Shown here piece after piece: positions 43,682-52,486 of a DNA stretch of 64,000 nucleotides (position 1 is the stretch's first letter; every line of letters starts with the position of its first letter). Origin of the DNA: Nostoc sp. C052 (GTDB lineage Bacteria; Cyanobacteriota; Cyanobacteriia; Cyanobacteriales; Nostocaceae); NCBI RefSeq assembly GCF_013393905.1, contig NZ_CP040272.1:5576001-5640000 (forward strand), read 5' to 3'. The notes beneath the pieces are model-generated. The model worked only from the letters and a program-made list of their open reading frames with translations. It had not been told where the DNA came from and searched no databases. A program made the position numbers and the translations under genes.

Positions 43682-44962
43682 ATGACCTCAACCCTACGGA
43701 AACTTCCCCGTCTCAATGCCCCGACACTACACCAGTTGCCCAATGGTTTGACAATCATTGCCGAGCAAATGCCAGTTGAAGCCGTAAACCTCAACTTGTG
43801 GATTAAAGTTGGTTCTGCTGTAGAATCTGATGCCATTAACGGTATGGCTCACTTTTTAGAACACATGATTTTTAAAGGAACAGAACGACTAGCTAGCGGC
43901 GAATTTGAACGTCGAATTGAAGAGCGGGGTGCTGTTACCAATGCCGCTACGAGCCAAGATTATACTCATTACTATATAACTACTGCCCCCAAAGATTTTG
44001 CCGAGCTTGCGCCACTACAAATAGATGTAGTATCAAATGCGAGTATTCCTGATGATGCCTTTGAACGTGAGCGATTGGTAGTTTTAGAAGAAATTAGGCG
44101 TTCCGAGGATAATCCCCAACGGCGTACATATCGGCGGGCGATGCAAACAGCCTTTGATCGGCTACCCTATCGCCGTCCGGTATTGGGGCCAGAATCGGTG
44201 ATTGCCGAACTGAAACCCCAGCAGATGCGGGATTTTCATGCTAATTGGTATCAACCGCAGTCAATTACTGCTGTAGCTGTGGGAAATTTGCCCGTAGAAG
44301 AATTAATTGCAACTATTGCAGAAGGATTTACAAAAGCTATTCCCCAGCCCATTACAGACGGGATTAATCGCGTCTCTCCCCTGAATCCTGAATCACCATT
44401 TACAGAAATTGTCCGTCAAGAATTTATCGATGAAAGTCTGCAACAAGCAAGGCTAGTAATGGTTTGGCGAGTTCCCGGAATGACACAGTTAGATCGCACC
44501 TATGGATTGGATGTTTTAGCCGGAATTTTGGGACATGGACGGACATCAAGACTGGTGAGAGATTTACGAGAAGAACGGGGATTAGTTTCGTCAATTTCTG
44601 TGAGCAACATGAGCAATGAACTGCAAGGGATATTTTACATTTCAGCTAAATGTGCAGTGGAAAATTTAGCAATTGTAGAGGATGCGATCGCTCAACACAT
44701 TGGCAAACTCCAAACAGAGTTGGTAACAGAATCAGAAATTGCCCGTATAGGGCGGCGAGTAGCTAATAGATATGTTTTTGGCAACGAAACACCAAGCGAT
44801 CGCTCTGGTTTGTATGGTTATTATCAATCTTTGGTAGGAGATTTGGAACCCGCCTTTAACTACCCAGCGATCATCCAGAGCCAAGATGCAACAAACTTGA
44901 TGCAAGCAGCTAAAGAGTATCTATCTCCAGATGCTTATGGTGTAGTTTTTGTCAAGCCGTAA
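43682..44962 (+). CDS. M16-family zinc peptidase
   Basis: The inverted zinc motif HxxEH is seen in HFLEHMIFKG (about 59-68), with the distal Glu in LVVLEEIRR, and the two-domain M16B layout continues with HANWYQPQSITAVAVGNL. Length 426 aa is typical of a single processing-peptidase-like subunit. Such genes often occur as an active/inactive pair; no partner is adjacent. The second half retains the RxxY-like region (GRRVANRYVFGNE). No signal peptide, so it should be cytoplasmic. The substrate is unknown. Confidence 0.9.
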   Translation: MTSTLRKLPRLNAPTLHQLPNGLTIIAEQMPVEAVNLNLWIKVGSAVESDAINGMAHFLEHMIFKGTERLASGEFERRIEERGAVTNAATSQDYTHYYITTAPKDFAELAPLQIDVVSNASIPDDAFERERLVVLEEIRRSEDNPQRRTYRRAMQTAFDRLPYRRPVLGPESVIAELKPQQMRDFHANWYQPQSITAVAVGNLPVEELIATIAEGFTKAIPQPITDGINRVSPLNPESPFTEIVRQEFIDESLQQARLVMVWRVPGMTQLDRTYGLDVLAGILGHGRTSRLVRDLREERGLVSSISVSNMSNELQGIFYISAKCAVENLAIVEDAIAQHIGKLQTELVTESEIARIGRRVANRYVFGNETPSDRSGLYGYYQSLVGDLEPAFNYPAIIQSQDATNLMQAAKEYLSPDAYGVVFVKP

Positions 44963-45075
44963 ATTACAAATTGGGAATAGGGCATGGGGCATTGGGCATA
45001 GGGTAGATAATTAATAACCAGTACCCAATACCCACTTAACTAATCCAAAATCCAAAATCTAAAATCCAAAATTGC

Positions 45076-45942
45076 ATGATCTGGACTCAAATCGACACCC
45101 ATATTAGCCAGGTGACTGGCGAAAAATTTCAGAGTCAGCAACGGCGATCAATTGGTGGTGGGTGCATCAACCAAGGTTATGCTGTCTCTAATGGTGAGAT
45201 AACCTACTTCGTCAAGCTAAATCAAGTATCCCAAGTTGCGATGTTTGAAGCTGAGGCGTTGGGCTTAAAGGAAATGCTAGCAACAGCTAGTATTCGCATC
45301 CCCAAACCAATTTGCTGGGGTACTGCTGATAATTCTAGCTACATCATCCTGGAATGGTTGGAACTTGCTAGCGGTAACGGCAACTCATGGCAAGAAATGG
45401 GACGCAAGTTAGCGGCAATGCATAAAGCTAGCAGCAGTCAAAGTTTTGGTTGGAAAATTAACAATACCATAGGTTCCACGCCGCAAATCAATACTTGGAC
45501 AGCAGACTGGACAGAATTTTATATTAAACATCGCTTGGGTTATCAATTTCAGTTGGCAAGGCGGCGGGGAGGTAATTTTCCCCAGCAAGACAAGTTATTA
45601 GCAGCTATCCCTGAGCTATTGGCAAATCATCAGGTACAACCTTCCTTAGTACACGGCGATTTATGGGGTGGAAATGCTGGGTGTACTGCATCCGGGGAGC
45701 CAGTGATATTTGATCCAGCAACTTATTTTGCAGATAGAGAAGTTGATATCGCCATGACAGAATTATTTGGTGGTTTCCCCGCAGCGTTTTATAAGGGTTA
45801 CAACGAAGTGTTTCCGTTAGATGCAGGTTATGAGCAAAGAAAAACACTTTATAACCTGTATCACATTTTGAATCACTTCAATTTATTTGGGGGTAGTTAC
45901 GATTCCCAAGCCAATAGGATGATTGACCAGATTTTACGATAA
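45076..45942 (+). CDS. Fructosamine/ketosamine-3-kinase
   Basis: This enzyme phosphorylates ketosamines formed by protein glycation, allowing their removal. The kinase fold shows GGGCINQGYAVSNGEITYFVK, the hinge-like IILEWLEL, the catalytic loop LVHGDLWGGNAGC with its Asp, and the metal motif VIFDPATYFADREVDIAM. Length 288 aa fits the bacterial family. It is followed 127 bp later by the phosphatase gene on the same strand; a functional link is possible but not shown. Confidence 0.9.
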   Translation: MIWTQIDTHISQVTGEKFQSQQRRSIGGGCINQGYAVSNGEITYFVKLNQVSQVAMFEAEALGLKEMLATASIRIPKPICWGTADNSSYIILEWLELASGNGNSWQEMGRKLAAMHKASSSQSFGWKINNTIGSTPQINTWTADWTEFYIKHRLGYQFQLARRRGGNFPQQDKLLAAIPELLANHQVQPSLVHGDLWGGNAGCTASGEPVIFDPATYFADREVDIAMTELFGGFPAAFYKGYNEVFPLDAGYEQRKTLYNLYHILNHFNLFGGSYDSQANRMIDQILR

Positions 45943-46069
45943 GGGATGCGGATTGTGGTTGATTGACTTTTTTGGTTGATTACTTTGTCCTGGTGTCACA
46001 GACACGATTGGGAGATTGATGGTAGTTTATTTTTGCACAAACTCCTTTATCCCAATCGCGATACAACCC

Positions 46070-46708
46070 ATGACACTCAATTTATATTTACTGCGACATG
46101 GAGAAACTACTTTTAGTCAAAGTGGTAATTTCTGCGGTGAAACTGATGCGGAGTTGACTTCTGAAGGTATGCAGATGGCATCCGCTTTTGCCGATGTTTA
46201 TCAACAATTGAAGTGGGAAGGGGTTTATGTTAGCCCGATGAAGCGCGCAATTGCAACTGCCAAGCCATTTTGTGATGCTATCGGTATAGATATGCAGTTG
46301 CGTGACGGACTCAGAGAAGGTAGTTACGGCGAATGGGAAACTAAGAGTAAATCATTTGCCCAAGAGAATTACGCAGAAAACTATGTAAAATGGGTGACAG
46401 AACCAGCTTGGAATGCACCATTAGGTGGAGAAACTGCGGTAGATATTGCTAACCGTTCTATGCCTGTAATTGCTGAAATTCAAGAAAAACATCCCCAAGG
46501 TAATGTTTTAGTAGTTTCTCATAAAGCTACGATTCGGATTATGCTTTGCAGTTTACTGGGAATTGATTTGGGACGCTATCGCTATCGGGTGAATATTTTG
46601 GTCGCGTCGGTAAGTATGGTTAAATTTGACGTTAATGGCCCTTTGTTAGAAATATTAGGCGATCGCCATCATATACCCGATCGCATTCGCTCTCGCCCAG
46701 GAACATAA
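46070..46708 (+). CDS. Histidine phosphatase (phosphoglycerate-mutase-like)
   Basis: LYLLRHGETTFSQSG near the N terminus is the RHGE signature; YVSPMKRAIATAKPF provides the second Arg, LREGSYGEWE the acid, and VVSHKATIRIMLC the second His. I start at ATG 46070 (MTLNLYLLRHG); a TTG/ATG pair at 46016-46021 would add 17-18 hydrophobic residues of doubtful meaning. Length 212 aa. Members of this family act on sugar phosphates or other small phosphoesters; the substrate cannot be told. Confidence 0.87.
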   Translation: MTLNLYLLRHGETTFSQSGNFCGETDAELTSEGMQMASAFADVYQQLKWEGVYVSPMKRAIATAKPFCDAIGIDMQLRDGLREGSYGEWETKSKSFAQENYAENYVKWVTEPAWNAPLGGETAVDIANRSMPVIAEIQEKHPQGNVLVVSHKATIRIMLCSLLGIDLGRYRYRVNILVASVSMVKFDVNGPLLEILGDRHHIPDRIRSRPGT

Positions 46709-46926
46709 TATAGCGGTTCTCGTTTGGGTGCAATACAGTCTGACCTCTCTCCAAACCTCTCTCCTAAGAGGAGAGAGGCTTTCCGCCGTAGGCGATCGCA
46801 TGGGTTGACAAAGCCCTCAGTAAATAGGAGATTAATTTGATCGGGTGTGAGGATTTCTGCCTTGCCGAACCGATTTATTTTCAGAGGTTCTAGCCTATAT
46901 TAGGCAAGATGTTTATCCCACAAGAC

Positions 46927-47790
46927 TTAACTCCTGGTTTCGATATCGTATAACTGGCATAAGGTGAGGAGTTTTTGTTTAAGGCGATCGCGCAGACTCT
47001 CAGGTGATACAATCACGCAATCTTCCCAATATCGCGATACTTCTCGAATCAGCCAGAAGGGATTAGCTACTCGCCGCACCACCTGACGCACATCATTAAT
47101 CATGTCATCCTCAATATCATCTTCTTTCGGTTGATAGGCTTTAGCTAGCCAACCCCGAAAGTGTAATTGCACTTTTACGTAATCAAGTTCACCCCGCCAA
47201 TCACCACTTGTTGGGACAACAGACTTAATTCGCTCAAAGCTTAAGCAACGATTGTGCCAAAGTTCGGGTAATTCTGGGATATCGTTTTCTACGTCTGCTG
47301 TCTCTTCGCACCAAATCATGAGATAAAAGCGTTTCTCAAAAAAGCGCACCTCAGCGTGACGAACTTTGTAATCTAATTCCTGACCTTGAGAGTTGGAATA
47401 GAGTATGTAAAAAGGCTGTTTAGCTTTACTTAGTTCTTCTATCGTATTTCGCCATTCTTGGATAGGTTGACTAAGTTGTTTCATCAGCAATTGACGAAGA
47501 GGTGCTTCAAGATTGCCCCGTTCTAGCAAAAGTGCAAGTACAGTTTGTGCTTCTCCTATATGACCTGCATCGTTTAAGGCTTTTATTGCCTGCTGTAAGG
47601 CGTTAACTTGGTTAAGGTCAAGTGTGAAAGGCTTTCCGACCTCTACAGATTGTTGGGCGATCGCCACTATTAAGCCCGAAATACTCGGTTCTTTGCCCCA
47701 ATTGATATTGAGTTGGCGAGCGATCGCTTCTAGTTGTTCCTTAGTTCCTGGCGGAATTGACAGTGTAATCGTTTCTTTTTTTCTGGGCAT
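46927..47790 (-). CDS. WYL-domain transcriptional regulator of the type I-D cas operon
   Basis: The N-terminal residues form a ribbon-helix-helix-like segment (ETITLSIPPGTKEQLEAIARQL), followed by a helical linker and a WYL-type beta domain (QPFYILYSNSQGQELDYKV and RFFEKRFYLMIWCEE). The protein has 287 aa. ATG 47790 is preferred over a TTG two codons earlier. It is divergent from cas10d with 182 bp between starts. In Synechocystis PCC 6803 a WYL protein at the same position represses the I-D cluster (established). This one probably acts on the intergenic inverted repeats listed separately. Confidence 0.82.
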   Translation of the reverse strand: MPRKKETITLSIPPGTKEQLEAIARQLNINWGKEPSISGLIVAIAQQSVEVGKPFTLDLNQVNALQQAIKALNDAGHIGEAQTVLALLLERGNLEAPLRQLLMKQLSQPIQEWRNTIEELSKAKQPFYILYSNSQGQELDYKVRHAEVRFFEKRFYLMIWCEETADVENDIPELPELWHNRCLSFERIKSVVPTSGDWRGELDYVKVQLHFRGWLAKAYQPKEDDIEDDMINDVRQVVRRVANPFWLIREVSRYWEDCVIVSPESLRDRLKQKLLTLCQLYDIETRS

Positions 47791-47804
47791 TGACAAAATG
47801 TACT

Positions 47805-47912
47805 TGCACTTTTAATTTACTTGTGCCATATTCATAGATGTAATTATAAATAGTCTAGTTGCAAAAAAGTGCAGTGACATAACTTGAGTTTGTCAGGTTA
47901 TCTCAGTATAAG
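47805..47912 (+). promoter_or_regulatory. Candidate promoter and operators of the cas operon
   Basis: TTGAGT (47884-47889), a 17-bp spacer and TATAAG (47907-47912) form a plausible sigma-70 promoter for cas10d. TGACA (47875-47879) and TGTCA (47891-47895) are an inverted pair lying over the -35. TGCACTTTT (47805-47813) and AAAAGTGCA (47865-47873) are a perfect 9-bp inverted pair spaced 60 bp centre to centre, suited to a looping regulator. The divergent WYL gene starts at 47790. Confidence 0.45.
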
Positions 47913-47972
47913 TACTCATCTCAAAAGTTGACCTTGCAACCTAGACTCGATTTTGGATTGGAGTATCTTTAT

Positions 47973-50669
47973 ATGTCCAAGCGTAGTCGGCTTTTGAATA
48001 ATCCTCCTAAGTCTTTGGAGGAGATTTATTTCAGTGAAATTCGCCCCCAGCTTTACGAAAATCATGCACATCATCATCAGTACGGCGTGAGAACGGGTAC
48101 AACCCTTGCAGAACACCTGGATTCTGCGTGTCAGTTCATTTTGACAGTTAGCCGAATCGCAGATGTCCCAGAAAATAAAAGACCTTTGCTACTAGCTGCA
48201 ACTGCTGTACATGACCTGAATAAATTAGATACTCAAGGACACAATGTTAAAACCCTGGCGAGAAATCAGGAATTTTTACGAGAACAACTAGAAAAGGCTT
48301 GTGTACTTGGCTTTGTTGTCTCACAAGATGATTTGGAGTTAGTCAGAAAGCTAATTGAGCGCCATTCAGGTCATAACGTCAGCGATGGGGCAAGATTTTT
48401 ACCAGAAGACCCAAATATTGAACGTTGGGCGGCGATGCTTACAGCTGCGGACTTATTTGATTTAGGAATTCCAGATGCACAACGTTTTCGCAAACTGGAA
48501 AAAGAATTAACCGTTGCTTTTGGGCGAAGCTGTAACCTTTTTAGAATTAGCATTTCTGAAGACAAAGGCTATATTACAGCCCTATTGCTCGGTGCTTGCG
48601 AAGAGGTTTTGCAAAAGTATGGGTTAAATCCTTTAGCAATTTTCCCTGATGGCGAACTTTTTGAAGGTGAAGCTTTAGCAAATGTAGATTTGACAAAAGA
48701 AATAGCTGCTGTTTGGCAAAGTAAAATTGACCAAGTTTTTGGAAATAATATCGAAAGACTTGTCAGAGCTACTAAAGATGGTATTAAGGTTTCTCATCAA
48801 GCCATCCAACAAAATATTGAGGAAGTTTTGGTAAATGTTGAGGCTCTTTTAGAAAGGAAAAAAGCTGGATACAAATCAGACAAGATTGCTAAAGATGTAA
48901 CTAAGTGGGGTGAAGCGGCTGGTGCAGATGCACTAATAAAAGCGGCTGAACTTCAGTTATTACCTGTAAGTAATGCGGAAGAGTTTGCCATATCTGAAGG
49001 TTTAAAAGCAGCTTACCTTAGTTACCGTGAAGCCGGATTAAGCCCTAAAGAAGTTTGGGATAAAATCGCTCATCATACGGGTATATCGGAACTTCAGCGT
49101 ATTGCAATTGAGCCGTTTAATGGTCAATATGGGCGACCTTTATTTGCTGCTAAAGCTGCTGTTAAAGGAATTGAGGGTATTAAAGAAGCTCTACAAGAAT
49201 CTTTTCAACTAAGAAAGGAAAGTACACAAATATCTGAAGAAACAGAAGTATCTGAAGAAATGATTGCAGCCGTTAGCCGAATGGTAAATTTACCTTTTGC
49301 CATTCGGTTAAATGGAGTCGATGATTTAAATGCTTATGTAGAAGCAAATCCCAGACAAAGATGCTCTTTAGGTTCTACTTCTACTGATATAGATGAGCTA
49401 ATTTCAGATAATATGCCTCCTGGGACAAAAGTACAAGCTTTTTCTAATCGCTTACCGGGTGGTATCAGTGCTGAACCGAAAAGACAAGCAGATTCAATTG
49501 CAGCTTTAGCTTACCAATTAATGGCAGTTGGGGCAAACTTTCCTGCTGTTAAAAAACAAGACCCGCTTTATTTGCACTTAGCATTACCTAAAGGTTCTGC
49601 TCCAGAACTATTGAGAATTTGGCGTGGACTTTTAAAACAACTTGCAACGACAAATGCTGAAGGTGGTACTGTCACTATTGATGAATTTAAATTGTATAGA
49701 GATAACCAACTTGAATTTAAAGCTAATAAAGTAGTTGGTTTAGCATTACCAAAGCGTCCTGATTTTGTTCATACATCTGTCATTATTCCTTTACTTTGGG
49801 GAGATGTTAATAATTCTTTAGCTTTACTAAAGTCACTGAGGCTTGCTTTAGAAATTTCCTTGTCTTTAGATATTGGCTTTCCTTTTACCTTGAGTAGCAA
49901 TCTAGAGGTGGAGTTATTTAGTGATGTTTACGGACGAATAGAGGGAATTCCTTCTGCACTGCAAACTTTATTAGGAAATGGACAATATCAACAGCGCCAA
50001 GATGCAGAAAAAATTCTTGAGCGACTACGTTGCATTGGCAAACTAGCAACATCTGTTGCAAGTATTCAGAAAGCTGATGATTGTTTGTATGATTTGGCTC
50101 GTGCTTGTGTCAGACCAATTGAACTTTATTATGTCTTGCTACGTTGGACTCTGCGAGAACAAGACGAACCAAACTTGAGTGTTATTTGGAGTCGCATTTG
50201 TGAACCGTTAAATACTTTGTTGGAGAATCTTATGCCAAATGAAACCTCGCTTTTAACTAAGTATCTCAAAGAAGCTGCTCAAATTGCAGCACAAGGAAAC
50301 CTGAAGGGAAGTTCTTTTACAAGAACTGCTCAAGCAGAACCTTTTACAGCCTTTATTGCTGCTATTCGTTCTCAAAAATCCCATCTGGATTTAGAGATAA
50401 TTTTTGCTGCCTTAGTGCAGCAATATTACACTCGTCTAGACCGAATTAATCGTGAATATCGTGTAGGTGCAACAAAGTTGGATCAAGTTAAGCGTTATTA
50501 CGATGTATTACAAAAACTATATGAGGAGGTTTATTCGGCACGTCCTGAAAAGTTTTTATCTGACCAAAAAACTTTAGAAGCTGCTTATTTATTCTTCCTT
50601 GAGGAAGCACGTAAACAACTTAAAAGTCAATCTGAAGATGATTCTGTCGAAACAACTACAACTGTTTAA
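47973..50669 (+). CDS. cas10d: Type I-D CRISPR large subunit Cas10d (Csc3) with HD nuclease
   Basis: Cas10d is the signature large subunit of type I-D Cascade and also carries the DNA-cutting HD domain. HD residues from ATG 47973 are H48 (LAEHLD), H80-D81 (AVHDLNKLD), H131/H134 (ERHSGHN) and D160 (TAADLFDLG). The product has 898 aa. An upstream TTG at 47928 is in frame, but ATG 47973 has GGAG 9 nt before it. No GGDD polymerase motif is seen, as usual for Cas10d. It is first in the operon; csc2 follows 20 bp later. Its 3' end contains a probable separate start for Cas11d. Confidence 0.95.
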   Translation: MSKRSRLLNNPPKSLEEIYFSEIRPQLYENHAHHHQYGVRTGTTLAEHLDSACQFILTVSRIADVPENKRPLLLAATAVHDLNKLDTQGHNVKTLARNQEFLREQLEKACVLGFVVSQDDLELVRKLIERHSGHNVSDGARFLPEDPNIERWAAMLTAADLFDLGIPDAQRFRKLEKELTVAFGRSCNLFRISISEDKGYITALLLGACEEVLQKYGLNPLAIFPDGELFEGEALANVDLTKEIAAVWQSKIDQVFGNNIERLVRATKDGIKVSHQAIQQNIEEVLVNVEALLERKKAGYKSDKIAKDVTKWGEAAGADALIKAAELQLLPVSNAEEFAISEGLKAAYLSYREAGLSPKEVWDKIAHHTGISELQRIAIEPFNGQYGRPLFAAKAAVKGIEGIKEALQESFQLRKESTQISEETEVSEEMIAAVSRMVNLPFAIRLNGVDDLNAYVEANPRQRCSLGSTSTDIDELISDNMPPGTKVQAFSNRLPGGISAEPKRQADSIAALAYQLMAVGANFPAVKKQDPLYLHLALPKGSAPELLRIWRGLLKQLATTNAEGGTVTIDEFKLYRDNQLEFKANKVVGLALPKRPDFVHTSVIIPLLWGDVNNSLALLKSLRLALEISLSLDIGFPFTLSSNLEVELFSDVYGRIEGIPSALQTLLGNGQYQQRQDAEKILERLRCIGKLATSVASIQKADDCLYDLARACVRPIELYYVLLRWTLREQDEPNLSVIWSRICEPLNTLLENLMPNETSLLTKYLKEAAQIAAQGNLKGSSFTRTAQAEPFTAFIAAIRSQKSHLDLEIIFAALVQQYYTRLDRINREYRVGATKLDQVKRYYDVLQKLYEEVYSARPEKFLSDQKTLEAAYLFFLEEARKQLKSQSEDDSVETTTTV
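50232..50669 (+). CDS. cas11d: Predicted Cas11d small subunit from internal start in cas10d
   Basis: In the cas10d frame, ATG 50232 (MPNETSLLTKYLKEAAQIAA) is preceded by GGAG at 50222-50225 with a 6-nt spacer, a better ribosome site than most genes in the operon have. It would give a 145-aa, all-helical protein rich in Gln, Lys and Glu. Type I-D small subunits are known to be made by independent translation from the 3' end of cas10d. The location and size fit that model; actual use of this start is inference. Confidence 0.65.
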   Translation: MPNETSLLTKYLKEAAQIAAQGNLKGSSFTRTAQAEPFTAFIAAIRSQKSHLDLEIIFAALVQQYYTRLDRINREYRVGATKLDQVKRYYDVLQKLYEEVYSARPEKFLSDQKTLEAAYLFFLEEARKQLKSQSEDDSVETTTTV

Positions 50670-50689
50670 ATAATTAGGAGTTTGTCATC

Positions 50690-51724
50690 ATGTCCATTTC
50701 AAAACTTTCCTCGGTTCTAGCAACAAGTTATGAGAACTTCCCCAAAGGACGTTTTATTACTTTAGTTGTTTTAAGGACAACCCATTCTGAAACTATCTTT
50801 CGCACAGAAGGTTCAGGTGAGCCAATGTGTAGCGAATTTGTCCAAGCTGGTTTAGAGGGTGAAAATCAAAAAACTATAATTCAACGTTTGGTAATGACTA
50901 AGCGTAAACAAGTAGCACCAGAAAGACGCTACGGACGAGAACATTTAAGAGCGCATGAGCTTTTATACACTAACCCTAAAGATGGTTCTCTTTGTTCTTT
51001 AAATACTAATGCACCTTGTGAAATGTGTGTAGATTGTTTCCTCTACGGCTTCGCGGCTGGTGGGGGTGGCGCTCAAAAAAGCCGGATTTGGACTGAAGAT
51101 GCTTTTAGTATTTTACCTGCTAGTGATGTTGTAGGCGATCGCACAATAAATGCCATCTACGAAACTGGCACAATGCGCGATGAAAAAGGTAACGCCTCAA
51201 CAGCTTTAAATACCAGCGAATACATCAAACCAGGCGTGCATTTTCTGGATGTCGTCACCCTAAAAGATGTAACTGCGGATGAACTGCGGTATATCATCGG
51301 TAACATTCTGTTCACAAGTCGTTATGGTGCAGTTTCCAGTCGTGTTGGACGTATGGAAAATGAGATATTAGGTGTATTTGGTAGTATTACCGAACTTCCT
51401 AGTTCTCTAGAACTTGTACAAGCTACTTATGATGTCTTAGGTAAGCCTTTAGAACACCCTTTGAATATTAATCAATTAATTACAGCCAGCAAACAAGTAA
51501 TTGCTAATTGGAAAAATAAGAGAGGGGTTTCTGTGCAGTTATCTGAAGAAGAATTAGCCAATTTGCTGACTGACGTAGAAACTAATTGGTCACCAGATGA
51601 ACGTGATAATTTTCTCAAGCGTTTAACGCAATCCTATGAATCCTTCCGTCAGGTTGCACCTGAGAAAAACAAAGGTAAAGGTAAAAGCAAAGGCAAAAAT
51701 ACACCAGTTGAAGTAGAGATTTAG
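50690..51724 (+). CDS. csc2: Type I-D backbone protein Cas7d (Csc2)
   Basis: Csc2 coats the crRNA in type I-D Cascade. An AGGAG site precedes ATG 50690. The zinc cluster of the family is visible: C102, C110, C113 and C116 (LCSLNTNAPCEMCVDC), followed by the glycine-rich FLYGFAAGGGGAQKSR, and the RRM core continues to about 300. The C terminus is a lysine/glycine run (KNKGKGKSKGKN). Length 344 aa is typical. It lies 20 bp after cas10d, and csc1 begins 3 bp after its stop. Confidence 0.94.
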   Translation: MSISKLSSVLATSYENFPKGRFITLVVLRTTHSETIFRTEGSGEPMCSEFVQAGLEGENQKTIIQRLVMTKRKQVAPERRYGREHLRAHELLYTNPKDGSLCSLNTNAPCEMCVDCFLYGFAAGGGGAQKSRIWTEDAFSILPASDVVGDRTINAIYETGTMRDEKGNASTALNTSEYIKPGVHFLDVVTLKDVTADELRYIIGNILFTSRYGAVSSRVGRMENEILGVFGSITELPSSLELVQATYDVLGKPLEHPLNINQLITASKQVIANWKNKRGVSVQLSEEELANLLTDVETNWSPDERDNFLKRLTQSYESFRQVAPEKNKGKGKSKGKNTPVEVEI

Positions 51725-51727
51725 GTT

Positions 51728-52486
51728 ATGTCAACAATTCCTTTTCAGCAGGCAAAACTTGTTGAATTATACTGTCTTGAACCAGTCTTTTTTGCCTCTA
51801 GGGAGTTGTCTGATACCTATTACACTGAGGGTGTAATTGGGAATTATGCTCTTACCTATGCTTTAGGTAGAGTAAATTCCCCCTATCGCCTCCAAGGTCA
51901 GGCTACCGGACGACCAACCTACAAAGAAGATTTACAACCAATCGCACAAGATTTTTATATCTTACCAGCTTCACCAGTAGGTAGAGTGACATTCAGATTT
52001 GAACGTTTCAATGCTCTTTCTGATTCTTACTGGTATGCAATGACTAATAACCGTGTTGCTACGGCGCGGGAAGATTTACCATTACAACGCCAAGGTAAAA
52101 AACCTAGTTCATTTAGACCAAGTAATTTTCCGCAAACCGGAAGACTGCGGATGATTGAACGCAGAAACAAATTTCAAACTTTGGTATTTGGAAATAATCA
52201 ATTACCAAATTATATTCGCCTTGGTAAATTCATGAGCAAAGTCAGAGTGAATGTGCTTAATGAATTTCCTGTGACTTTACTAGCAGAAGGTGAATATCAA
52301 AGTCAACATTATCTAAATGCGGCTGATTTACCACAGCAAATAGAGGCTTTAGCATTCGATTTAATTTCTATTCCTCCTGCACCCATCATTAAAAATCTGC
52401 GTTTTCGGGGTGCTGCTTGGCAAGTTGGGGAAATAATTGTACCAGCAGGGTTACATTTTTGCGGTAGAGAAAGTAACAATGAGTAA
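51728..52486 (+). CDS. csc1: Type I-D Cas5d-like protein (Csc1)
   Basis: Csc1 caps the 5' handle of the crRNA and takes part in PAM recognition in I-D complexes. The sequence fits: an N-terminal RAMP strand (AKLVELYCLEPVFFASRELSD), YTEGVIGNYALTYALGRVN, then YILPASPVGRVTFRFERFN and a basic middle part. Length 252 aa is normal. Its start is 3 bp after csc2, and its last 8 bp overlap the cas3' start, showing tight coupling. Confidence 0.92.
   Translation: MSTIPFQQAKLVELYCLEPVFFASRELSDTYYTEGVIGNYALTYALGRVNSPYRLQGQATGRPTYKEDLQPIAQDFYILPASPVGRVTFRFERFNALSDSYWYAMTNNRVATAREDLPLQRQGKKPSSFRPSNFPQTGRLRMIERRNKFQTLVFGNNQLPNYIRLGKFMSKVRVNVLNEFPVTLLAEGEYQSQHYLNAADLPQQIEALAFDLISIPPAPIIKNLRFRGAAWQVGEIIVPAGLHFCGRESNNE

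Noticed and set aside
46738..46800. CTCTCTCC..GGAGAGAG hairpin as terminator after the phosphatase gene
   Set aside because: It is a short palindromic repeat followed by repeat-type GC-rich DNA with no T-run, so a terminator call is not supported.
47928..47972. TTG at 47928 as the cas10d start
   Set aside because: No ribosome site; ATG 47973 has GGAG 9 nt upstream and the extra 15 residues are not protein-like for the family.
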